64,000 bases of DNA from contig JAQQWL010000011.1 in the NCBI GenBank assembly GCA_038363925.1, positions 2,108,001 through 2,172,000 of the forward strand, written 5' to 3'. Below the pieces are notes generated by a model. The model was not told where the DNA came from. It made no database searches and was given only the letters and a program-made list of their open reading frames with translations. The position numbers and the translations under genes were made by a program. The stretch comes from Apiospora phragmitis (taxonomy: Eukaryota > Ascomycota > Sordariomycetes > Amphisphaeriales > Apiosporaceae). Shown one piece after another: positions 10,808 to 22,500 of this stretch; the stretch's first letter is position 1; each line of letters begins with the position of its first letter.

Positions 10808-13800
10808 TTTGGCGGATTTGTTTGGATATTTGATGTGTGTTTTGTTTAGGTGATGTTATTGTTTAGGATGAGGTGGTATAGATGTTCGTGTAGAATGTCG
10901 AAGCTGGTGATGTGGCTTGGTTGTTTGTTGTTGTGAATGGTCAAGTCACAAAAGAGGTTCGAGGGGGGTTTGGATGTCAACACTTATATACAGGTTCGTC
11001 AAGGTCCAGTCACACCGCAGTCACACACAGCTTACCACGTAACAAGGGAGATCCACCATGCTATGACATCTTGCCTACCTACCAACAAAGCACACACCAG
11101 AGCTAGCCGAAGAACCGGGCGCAATTACAAAGACGAGACTGAAATGAAGGATGATGGCCGAATGCAGCTGATCTACCCGCAATCCACATAATTCGATGTC
11201 ATAGAGGCCCAAGTAGCGAGACCCTTACTGCTCAGGTTCTTTTCACGTCATGGCGAAAACGGCTTTTCGTGCTCTCGCTAGCTCTGTCTCGAATTTTCTA
11301 TTGGCTCCTGGGGATACGATAGGACGAGGGGAAGGAGGAGTACAGGAGGCGACCGACATGGGGAGTACTTTGCCTGCCCACCCTTCTTTGGCCAATGTAA
11401 TATTAGAATTGCATATGTTTCTGATAAAAACCCATCTTGCCATGGGGCCTTGCAGCCTCTGCTGCGAGTGTGACGCAGAAGTCCAGACGGGATCGACAGT
11501 GGGCTGGGTGGGTGGTTGAATCTGCAGCCACAAGAGACCGAGATTTTGACGTCATGGGAGGATACCATCGTCGATGGCCGGCAGCGTAAGAAAAGTCTAG
11601 GCTCGCTGTCGTGATACAGGACAGGGGCCTCCCACCCTCCTTACTGGCTGCGGAGGGCTGGAGGGGGATCCCAATCATTAACCGCAGTGGGGCGCCCGCG
11701 AGGTGTGAGGCTCCTCGTGGGCTGGGCTGATTAGCTTTCGGGGCCTGCCAGCCCTGTACGCAATTCTGTACGCAACACACTTGCTGCTGTGGCGTTCATC
11801 GGCTGCCAGTCTTAGGCCCGGTTAGGTAAGTATGCGCTAGTCTAGATGCCGCCTTAAGCTGCTTGCGGACAGAAAAACCATGGCAGACCGCTGCAAATAA
11901 TTTATTGAACAAGGAGCCGTAAGCGAAAAGATATTTCTGTTTTCGATCCTAGGTACCTAATCCCTACCCTGTCATTCCCTTTCCCAAATTTGCACAAAGG
12001 TGGTGTGTAGCTTGCAGCGCGGCGCAAAAGCTCCGAACCGTTCAGATCTGGCCCAAAAACCGGTTCCGGTTATGTTGAGATTTGGGTTGCGGCGTGGATG
12101 ACGTATGCGGGGCGTTTATGGAAAAGACAACAGCTTCGTGTAAGTCATCCTGCAGGCCCCGTGATGTGATGTTATGCCCGTAGCCTTCTGCGACGCAAAG
12201 ATCAATGAACTCCACAAGGGGGAATTCCGAAATTGTTTCGGCGATACGGACTCTGTAGAAATCGCCATACATGCAATGCAGGTGGATGATGTGTATGCGT
12301 TGTTAGCCCATGTGCCATGCAGTGTTCAGTGTTAAAACCAGCTGGCGTGTCGGGAAACTGAGAGGTGGGAAAAGAAAAGACAGGGGGCGCGCGGGGGCTA
12401 TTTTGTCTTCAAGCCTGCCTGCTTTGCTGAACTCTGGATCATGCAAACGATGGAAACCAGCCACACATGGCGTTTCCTGCCACCTCTATTGACCTGCCAA
12501 CTGCTTCTTCTGGTGCAGGAGGGCAAGCCTCATCATCCCCAGCGATGGAATTGACCAATTATGCGCTGAAGTAGAAGCAAAAATAAAAATGCCACTCGAT
12601 GTCCTTGTTTCGACCCCTTGTGCCTGACGTGTCCAGCTGCACTGCCACAGCAAGGGGGTAAGTAAGTACCAATATAATCAAGTGCCCCTGGCTATCGTGA
12701 GACTATCTCTCTCTTCTCTTCCTTATGCTCGTTATGTGTGAACAAAATGGACCAAGCAACTACTCCCTATGTAGCGATCTGACGAGCTGCTATCCACCAT
12801 GCAAACGCCACACCAGACAACTGGGCGTCTACGCCCACACACACACATAGCAACAGCAACCCGTTGACCACGGTTACCAGTCATACATCCTTCATCGCCC
12901 ACCCCAAAGCCGACAGTCATCGATCAAATCACCAAGCATGGACCCGAGCCGAGATTGGAGAGAGAAAAGACGTTTAAGCCCTCTCTTTCTCCTGAACTGA
13001 ATGGGTTTCCCCCAGATGTCCACGCCCTCCACGAAATGCTCAAAACAACATGACTCCTCCGACGGACACCGATTCTCGAAGTGACTCTCCTCCGTTGCGT
13101 GTCAACTGCCACGTGCTTTCCGTGGCGCCGGCCTGAGTCCAGGCAGCAGGAGCGTTGTCCGAGCAGCCTCCGGTCTGGTTGCTAGATCCACTTCGGATCT
13201 CCCAGATAGGAGAGTCGCGCTTGTTGACCGCCCCCGTAGCCCAAACCGACCGGCGCATGTCTGTGAATCCGTGGATTTTGTGTTTGACCCCTCGGAGACG
13301 GACTGTCCTTTGATTGAATCGTTTCCCTCGGAGATGCTGTCGTGTCGCGCTGAGTTTAGTTCTAGGAAAGGTGTGTGTATGAGCTTTAGGGACCAGATCC
13401 GAGAGGAGAAGAGAGAGGACAGACGGTTGTGAATCAATCTCAAACGACCGAATTTCTCGTTGGGAATGGGCGACAGTGGTGGTGAGACTTGGGGCTCCTT
13501 TCTTGCACAGGGAGCTCAGAGCAACGCCTCCCTACCATGGGATAATCAAAGGGGAGATGCATGGCACAAGCGTGGGCACGCTCACTTCTCAGCCACCGTA
13601 TCTCCCAATCCATCCACATACCGGCAATGCCGCGCGCTATGGCGTACGAAAGCCCGAAGAAGGCAACCGCATCCTATCGAGTGAGAAAAAGTATGGCCAA
13701 TTCTGGAATACTTGTCAAATGCATTCCATGGCCGATTTCCACGGGGCCGCTGGGATCCGGCCCAATCCATCTATAAGAAACCAAACGTCTCTCGCTGTAC

Positions 13801-15676
13801 CCCTGGGGATGCCAACATGACGATGGTCATCCCAACGAAAAAGGGGCAAGGGGATGTTTAACCACATACCTACCTACTTATTCACTCCTTTTACAAATTT
13901 TCCTTGGAGTCATTCCCTACTGGGGTTGGGGTCTCAAGATGTCATGGTTAGATGATAAACATATAGTCTTTATCATGCTGTACTCTACATATATATGGCC
14001 CCTTTAAAAAAAATGAAAAAAAAAAACTATCCACGCCACAACTCCCCGTAGTGAGCACCATTTCTCTGCTTATGTGAAGTGCCACTCATATATTATCCCC
14101 CATCCCACCCGTTAAGGTATTGTCTTGGTGATCAAGGAGGAGCTCCCTACCCTCTCGTAGTATGAGTACGGAGGACCTCTGTTGGCCTGTTGTGCATATA
14201 GTTCTTTCTATATGCATAGCACTTTCGTCATTACCGTCAAGGCTGCTCAGCCGAGACACGGCAGTACCAGCAGTGAGCAGTCAATCATGTGAGACCTGAC
14301 AGACCTGACAGGCTCAATAAATCGACTCTTCCGACTTCAATGCAATCTTCCTGATGTGCTGTGCATTTGGCAGATGGCATTGGCAACGATCCTGTGTATG
14401 TTTCTGATACAAATCCCACCAATGTCAGCCACAGGACCGCAGCCACCCTGGTGTTCTAGTTTTTGGGAAGTTCCAACGGCCAGCCGCAGTGGAAGCTGCG
14501 ACTCCTTCCTTCCTTCCTTCCTTTTAGCACCATTATATCAGCCAGCACACAAACCAACGAGCGCCTCGGTGGTTCCTTCCCAAACAGTCCGAGAACGACA
14601 CATGCTGTCGATGATATGATGTTTGCATATGAAAGAATCCTCGGGCACATCTGGGCCATGCTCGTCCGAACTTTAAAGACTGATCACCGCCAGTCACTTG
14701 CTTTCTTTTACCTACCGAATTGCTCGGCTGGCCTGAAATGACAATGCTTTGTTTGCTGTGGCGCCATGCTCATCAACCGCTGATGGCGGCGCCTAGTAGT
14801 AGTACGCTTACGGCGTGACTACGGCAACGGCCAGGTGGCTTTTTTGCTTTTCCCCCTTCCCTTCTCGGCGCAAGAATAGAACAAAGCAAAGTTGCTGGAG
14901 AACTCATGACAGGTTGGCTACATCACTGGAATGCATGTCTCACAGCGGGATTCTCAATAATGTCTCGGGCCCCTCCAATGTCCCGCGCATGTTGCAAGAG
15001 TGTAATTCCGGCTCAGAAGTATGCAAGAGCTGCAGATGATTGACAGCGACTGACGGATGGATGGTTTGGGAAGAAGGTATGCAGCCCGTTACCGCTACAG
15101 ACTCACGTTGCGCTAGCCTCTGCGCCCAATCATCCTCATCTCGGCCATATCAAGCAGGCTTGAATCTTGTCGACAATAGCTCGGTATCAGGGCTCCCCAG
15201 CCTACCTGCTATGCCGAATTCGGGTCCAGGGATGCACTGTCCCTTGCGCTTGTGGTCGACACTACTGCGTCACGTCCCAATTCGTGGATGGACTAATCCC
15301 GTCGTCGCGGGCTCTGGTGGTGGTTTCTGGTCGCTGTGTTTGGCCTTGCAACGCGCATTGCTTCTATACCGCCAGCCAGGTAACGTGGCTTGTCAGTGAG
15401 CCGCCCCCGGGAGTCCCCTTCACGGAACAACCATGGCCTTCAAGAAGTCTTGAGTCGTCCCATCCATTCCTTTGCACTTCTCGAAACTCGTCCCAACTCT
15501 CTTTTGGCTATCGTCGGTTGCGTCTCGGTCCGCCATGTGCATGCGGAGTTGACCTTGAGTTCCTCAAACCTCCAACAAGCATGATCGCATCACGCCGCTC
15601 ACCAAAACGTCATATTTCCTAATAAGGTTCAGAGCCCAGGCTATGACCGGCTTCCCGACGACGACATTTTTCCGTG
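10808..15676. other. 4.9-kb gene-free stretch
   Basis: No frame here shows a domain, signal peptide or a convincing exon-intron series. It lies between divergent genes (72-aa protein on minus, coiled-coil protein on plus), so it includes both promoters. A TTCC microsatellite is at 14503-14524, a poly-A tract near 14006-14026, and several CT-rich tracts are present. Possible contents are a long 5' leader with upstream exons of the 15.7-kb gene, a non-coding RNA, or decayed mobile DNA; none can be shown. Confidence 0.5.
14503..14524. repeat. (TTCC)n microsatellite
   Basis: About five tetramer units in an otherwise unassigned region. Confidence 0.9.
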
Positions 15677-18484
15677 ATGGAGCCCGAGGTGGCGCGTCGC
15701 AGCTCTGGGATCAAAGTCGACCGGGAAATCGCCGTACACACAAGCGACCGAAGCAGGAGCCGAGATGGAAGCTTGATCGCCTTTCCTCGTTCTCTCATCT
15801 CCATAATATGGTCCATGTCTGGTCAAGCACAACATGGGACGAAGCCAGAGCCGCGTCGTGCGGATACACCGCCGGTGCGGCTTAGCAAGTCCGGCGGCCG
15901 CTCGGGAGGACAGTTTCGTGAACTCTTGGAGGAGACCGGTAGAGAAAATGATTTGTTGGATATGCTCGAGTTCCTCCGACGCACGCCCCCGCCTGATAAC
16001 TATATGTCGGTCCCAGACAACTTCAGCGCTTCTTCTGCAGAGGACGAGAAATGGAAATCAAAATTCAAATTCTTCCGCAGCAAGAGGAAGGCCAGAAGGA
16101 AAAGACGCAAGACTCCCATCATCAGGCTCCCCGACACAGCGATCGCTGGGCAGACAACGGGCGGGCATAGGCACATCGCCATTTCTATCCCTTTGGAATA
16201 TTCACACTTTGGTCCCGACGCTCCCACCCAGTATCCGGTATTCGATACAAGCGGATTAGACTTGGTACGCGAGATTGAGGCGAGGTTCGGGCCCATACGG
16301 ACATCCACTGGGGAGCGAGGCACTGTGACTGTTCTGAGGCCAGTCGAAGAGGACCGTGAATCGCTCAACTCTGAACCAACTTCGCAATCGCACAACTCAT
16401 CCATACCGCAAGACCGACTTTCAGCTCTTCATGCCCCACCGCCACCGCGACAGGGCCAGCCTTCGCCGCAGGAGCAGCAAGGGTCCTCGGTGAGAGATTT
16501 TGGTCAATCTCGACACACACCTAGTTCTTCAAAAGATGACAAGGCAGCTGTGGGGGAGGAGGAGAAGCTGGCTGGCAGTGGATCTGCATACGGACTTTCT
16601 CCATTTGGTCGAGCGGAAAAGATACCTGGCAGTAGATCTACCTCTCCTCAAAGTCCTCTTGAAGGACACCCTGCAGGACAGAGCATTCAGGTTGGTGCTT
16701 CTGGCCCTGGATCCCTGACATTGTTTATGTTCCCTCCACCACCAAGAGGATCCAGCAAGAAAGGCAAACAAAGAGCAGACGTCACGAGGCCTATAGATGA
16801 TATACTTGGACCCCTCAGCCCGTTTATCCCTAGCCAGAGCGGGAACCACAGTCCGCCCAAGTCAAAAATATACAGCGCTCGAGGGTCGGTTGCGGAAAGC
16901 ATAGGATCACTGGGCTCGCTTGGATCCGAGCCGAAGGTATACGATGCGCAGACTGCGCAGGCGTACTCCTCAATACCGATTGTTGTTAGGCCGCCTTCCC
17001 AGCGTACGAACGATAGACTTTCGGGTGGCTCTACTTCCGGCGTTTACAGGCCAGCTCAGGTCGATGATCCGGCGCGACCAGTGGCCCAAAGGAGCGTCCA
17101 GTCTCGCAGGGATCGAGTGCACGCGAGGAAATCAAAAGACATTTCAGAAGCAGTAGCCTCTCTTGCTCCCGGAAGTACCGGTATTTCGCCAGAATCGCCA
17201 GTCCTGGGCCGCCTGCAAAAAGCAGAGTCTTCCGGAGAGTCGAAGGAATCGCCTTCTGTCGAACGCAATTTGAGTGATACTCCAGCCAAACGGCCAGCTG
17301 TCTTGCTCGATCCAAGGTCGGCAGGAGGGACCGCTAAGTTGACCACGTCACCGCAACCCCCGGGAGAGGAACCTTCCGCTCCGACAACCGATCGTTCATC
17401 TTCGTCCTCGCAGCTATCATTTGTCACAGGCTCCGACCGTATCTCGCTACATCGGCGCAGGGAGCGCCGAACGCAGCAAGAGCAGGCCAGAAGGGCACAG
17501 GTGATAGCGCAAGCTTCCTCGGAGCAGCTCTCGCAACAGCAGCAGCAGACGCCACAAGTCTCGGAGATGTCAGCGCGTGAGCGGGACCTGATACGAAGGT
17601 ACGATAACCTCCGCGAACATCGCCACCGCGACATGGAAAAACGCCTGCGCCGACTCGAGAGAAATGGCGATGTCTGGCTCAAGTCCCTCGTGCCGTTGAT
17701 GGAGGGCCTCAGTCGCCTGCTCGAGGAGCAGTACGTCTACCAGCGCAACGTCAACTCCCGCCTGTCATTTACCGAGGCCGACGGTGGTACGCCAGCGCCA
17801 GCGGCGCCCTCGGAGCAAGCTACCGAGCGGGCCTTCAGCTCTCGGGAGCAGCAGTTCTACCAGAACCTGCCGTTCCGCATGCAGACGACCCGCAGCCACG
17901 ACGTGCCGCTCCAGCGCGCGCGGCCCTCGTCTGTCATAGCTACCATGCCGGCAAGTATCGCTGAGTACCAGCAGGAAGCCCAGACCAGCAGGCCTCGTCC
18001 CCATAGCATCCAGATCCCGGCACCGGGTCCGTCATCGGCAGCCCAAGGTCATCAGGGGGTCGGTGGTAGCCGTTCGCGAGGGTCTTCGGCGGGACCCCCC
18101 TAACGGCCCGGCGCATATCTCCTCTCCAGGCGGAGTTCGAGGAGGGAGCTCGCGGCCCGTCGAGCGCGCGAGGCCAGGGACGAGGAACTCGATGCGCGTA
18201 TCGCGGAGCTGGAGGAGCAGCAGCATCGTTACGAGCGAGATTGTCAACAGCGCCGGCAAGGGCGCGTCTACCGTACAGGCCGCGGCGAGGAAGAAGCACG
18301 GGACAGCGATGACAACAGCAGCGGTGGCTCTAGTGATGAGCGAAGTCGCCTAGCTCCCGCAGGTGAGGAGGCTTTGATAGGGGGTCTTCATAGTTCCAGC
18401 CGTCGTCCTCAGCGAGAGCAACGTCCCCAAGGGGAGCGAAGAAGAGGAAAGGAAGAAGAGGATGCCAGGTTTGCTTTGTTTTAA
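15677..18484 (+). CDS. Uncharacterised large basic/disordered protein with C-terminal coiled coil
   Basis: One long open frame runs from 15677 to a stop at 18101, but the same frame resumes at about 18130 with a Glu/Arg-rich helix (AREARDEELDARIAELEEQQ) up to 18484. The stop falls inside a plausible intron (CTAAC at 18100, CTCTCCAG acceptor at 18129); the donor is uncertain (18066 GTAGCC or 18082 GTCTTC, the latter keeping frame). Expected product is about 850-920 aa. An alternative start at 15815 (MSGQAQHG) looks more natural. Visible parts are a FRELLEETGRENDLLDMLEFL helix, a basic patch (RSKRKARRKRRK), a segment HRHIAISIPLEYSHFG, long Ser/Pro-rich disorder, and two coiled-coil stretches near the end. 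I do not recognise the family. The length, codon use and mix of ordered and basic segments argue that it is real. Confidence 0.8.
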
Positions 18485-19572
18485 TGGGGGGTGTAGAGAG
18501 AGGCGTCAGTGGATCGGGGCTCCGACATCAGCATGTACCGCTGCCAATTTCTTTTCTCACTTTGTTCATATCGTTCTGCGGCGTAACGGGCATGATACAT
18601 ACGATGCCTATATCCTGGAGTATGGGGTGAGTTGACCTTGGAAAAGACGACTGTACTTTACTTTAAGAATATATCAATCGAATAATGTCTAAACAAAAAC
18701 GAGTCTTGAGTCATGGACCACAAAGGTGAAAAGGTAAACAGTGCATATGGCGGACTTGTAAGCTTCTTATAATACCGGCAACGTGCATGGCGGGAGACGA
18801 AGAAGGTTGACTTGTCTTGGATAAGAATAGGGGGTGGTTGAGACATGGCCCAGAAAGCGGACTATATGCGATCCAGGTCCGGCTCGATATGCAGATACAG
18901 AGAGATGAGACAATGTCTCAAGCATCGCACAGATGCATGATAACAATACAGCAAGTGCAGGTGCCCTTACGAGGGAATGGCATTATTACCAGGGGGCAAT
19001 AGGTACGCTGAGTACTTGAGCAACGCAGAGGTAACCTGGTTTCCCACATAAATACGGTTCTAGGCAGAGACGGGCATACACGGCGTAACAGCCAGCCATG
19101 TACAGCAACGACTCACAACATGCACGCAGCCAGGAAATGCATCACTCGCAGCCGACCTACTACTGTAGACCAGCCTCGTCTCAAATCGGGGGATCAGCCG
19201 CAGTCTATGCCCGTCCACATATCAGCGGCAGGTTTAAAAATCAAGTCCAACTCCAGGGGGAAATCAACCATCTATCTCGCCTGTCGCTTAATGCAATGTA
19301 GCAGTGGCCATATCAGAGAACGTGTGAAGAGCACCGTCGAGCTCTCGAGGAATCCGATGCAAACGTCACTCTGGCCCTCTTGTAAGGCTGCTACTACTAT
19401 ATCCTACAGAATTCCCTCTATCGGAAAGTCGGCCTCTACCTAAACGCCTCCATAATGCGTTGATGGCTGGTCTTCGTGAATATACATACATTAAAGCCGT
19501 CTTGATGCGGCTTAGAAGTCGTCTTCATCTTCCAGCTGCTGTGGCAGTCTTGGACAGGAACACGGCATTCAG
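18485..19572. other. Gap between convergent genes, nothing seen
   Basis: This holds the 3' flanks of the coiled-coil protein gene and SEN1. Short frames on both strands show no domain content. Confidence 0.5.
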
Positions 19573-22500
19573 CTAGTTGGGTTTTCCAGGCTTGCGTTGG
19601 ATGAAGGGGTCTGCGGGCTTCTTCTTTCTCGGAACCATGGGATTAGGCGCTGGCCGGCGTGCTGAAGGGCCCTGTAATAGTACTGTCAGCAACAGGTAGA
19701 CTTCATCAAGCGCAGACAAAAGAAAGAACTAACCTTCGGGGCATTCGGCGGGGCATTCGCCGAACCAGAGGAAGATGGACCTCCCTGCGATTCAATACCT
19801 AAGACTGACATGGCCGAGGGGTCCTGGTTCTCGGAGGAGCACGAGGTCTAGACTTGCCTGGAAGGAAGCCACCACTGCCGCTGGGTCCACTGAGAATCTA
19901 TGCGGGTTTTGTGGTCAGCCAAATGTATCTGATAATCAGTTGCTTGCGATGGAATACGTACTCTTTTGGCAAGTGGTAATCCTTCGGGGTTGCCAAGAGG
20001 GCGCTTTTGACCCGAGGAATGGATAATCGGACGCTCACTAGTCTGTCCGGGATTCGACACCGCCTCACCCTTCTCATCCAGTCCCGCATAGCCCGCAGGG
20101 TAGTTGTTGAAACCTCCGTGGGGCGGTGCATGACTCCCGCTCCCGATAACAGTGTAGGTCTGAGGCAGCTGCGGGGCTTTCCGTTGATGCGGCAGGTTGG
20201 GCTTGACAAGAGGTGCATCTATCATCTCTACATCCTCTAGTTTGGGCTTTTCCTCGTCCTTGGGAGGAGGCAGGGGCTCAGCGGGAGGAGGCGAATACTC
20301 ATCAAAGTCAGGGGCTGGCAGTCTGATACCGGGTACACCAAGCTGGTCAACAATATTGCCAGCCGTATATCGATCCCTGGCTCTGGCGTCTTCAATAAGC
20401 TTGTTCCAGAATTCACCTTGGACCAAGGCTCGCGAGTCTCCGAGGACCCAAAGCGAAGATTTGGCACGGGTTAGACCCACGTTCATACGTCTAATGTCGG
20501 TCATGAAACCGATACCGCCGGTGGGGCTCGCACGCACACAAGAGAAGATGATAATCTCACACTCCCTTCCCTGGAAAGCGTCGGTGGTGTTGAACTCAAT
20601 CTCCTCTGTGATGCCCTGTCCATACCTACCCGTGAACCGGTTTCGGAGCTCATAGAGTTGCGCCTTGTATGGAGTAATGATACCAAACTTGCCCTTCGTG
20701 TCGATACTCGGGTTGTCTTTTCGGAAGCGTTCGTAGAGTGACATTGCGACCTTAATTTCCTCGTAATTCACAAGGGATCGTCCTTTCTGACCCTTCTCCT
20801 GCGTACCTTTAACATCGAAGAAGCGATAAGGCCCAAGCAGACCACGCTGATGCCACGGCTGATGACGAAGTCTTGCCATGTCCCCACCGTTAAGGAGTTT
20901 ACCCTCGTAGAACTCTTGAGCTGGAAATCTGCTAATCTCAGGGTGCATACGGTATTGGGTGTCGAGCAGGTGAATATAATCGCCGTGGTTGCGTTGCATC
21001 CGAACGAAGAGACTTTGATCGTAGCCGAATCTAGCGGCCCGCTGATTAAGTACTGTCGGGGGAAGCTGTTTAGGATCTCCGACCAGAATGCATTTGGAAC
21101 AGCCGTACTTCAGGGGAATCAAAGCACTGAGCTCAACACACTGAGCCGCCTCGTCGATAATGACCGTCTCGAACTCGACGGAGAGATTCTTGAACATCTC
21201 GTGGCCAGATCCACTGAGTGTTGCGCACAGGACCTGCGCGGAATCCAGAATCTCTTGCTGCACTTTCTTCCTCAGAATATCATTTTCACGAGCCGCCGTC
21301 ATCCCGCTGTCTTTATTTGCGTCGATTTTGGCTCCGATCGATGTTTGTTGGCGCTTCAACTCGTCCCAACGGCGTTGGAGAGTGTTCGCGATTTGGCGAT
21401 CGTCCATGGCTCGTGCTGCTTCCAGTTGTGGTCGAAGATCGCCGATTTCCTTTTTGATTGCGCCTGCATCTTCGTGGAGCTTCTGTCGCTCGGTCGGGCC
21501 ACTGTTTTTCTCCTTATCTCCTTCCAGACGCGCTTTCACAAGCTCGTCCAATGTAACGTCTCTGACAGCAGCATTGATAGCATCGCTACGTCCAAGTCGA
21601 AGGACGTTGATCTTATGAAATGATCCATTTATCGTCTTAACGCCTTGCTTCAATCGGATAACCAATTCGTCGACAGCAGCGTTACTGGGGGCACACACCA
21701 GCAACTTCTTAGAGGCCCCCTGACTCTGACCAGGAACACCCGGCTTCTTGATCATCGTTCCAGTAGTGGTCTGGAAGGTGCCTGTCATCAGGGCACCAAC
21801 CATAGCTACAATTGTCTTGGTTTTTCCTGTACCTGGGGGACCTTGAATAAGGGTAAAGGCGTCATTGTCTTTCGCATTTAAGATGGCCTTTGCTTGACCC
21901 TGGTTGAGCTGGTAGTTGCCCATGACTCTCTCCACAGCTTCCCGACTGTATGTCAGCATAGGAGACGGTTTTCCTTCCAGAATTTCGGGCATCAAATCGT
22001 AGTACTGGAGACTCTCAAGCGATGCATACTCTCGTTCGATAGTGGTCATGTTGGTGATTTTCACAGCATAAATCTCAGCTTGAGGTATGAGGAGCTGTAT
22101 CATGGGCCCGGGTTTCCCGCTGAGACGATACGAGACCTCGAGACTTCCGTTCCGGACCGAAGTGCGCCAAATACGCGCAAGACAGTGGGGGTCGTTGGGA
22201 GATTGAAGCGGCTGGGATGATGCGGGAGAGAAGAACAATGTCACCTTCAGCGAGCCGGCGATCTTTATCTGTCTTGTCCATGGGCATGACGGTGCTAACT
22301 TCGAAGAATTTGTCCACCGACATGCGGTTCTGGATCTTGATCCCGAAAGGCTTGGACGTCGTCTCACTCATGGCTGTAGCGAATGATTGCCAAGCTTCGT
22401 AGATGAGCAAAGGCAGGAAGGTCTGCTTATATTGAGACGGGTCCATGTAGGTCTCCGAGACCCTTGAGCAAGCCACTCCGTTAGGGGGGTCATCTCCGGT

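Noticed and set aside
13102..13443. 113-codon minus-strand frame in the gene-free block
   Set aside because: No domain, no signal peptide, and no neighbouring exons with matching phase.
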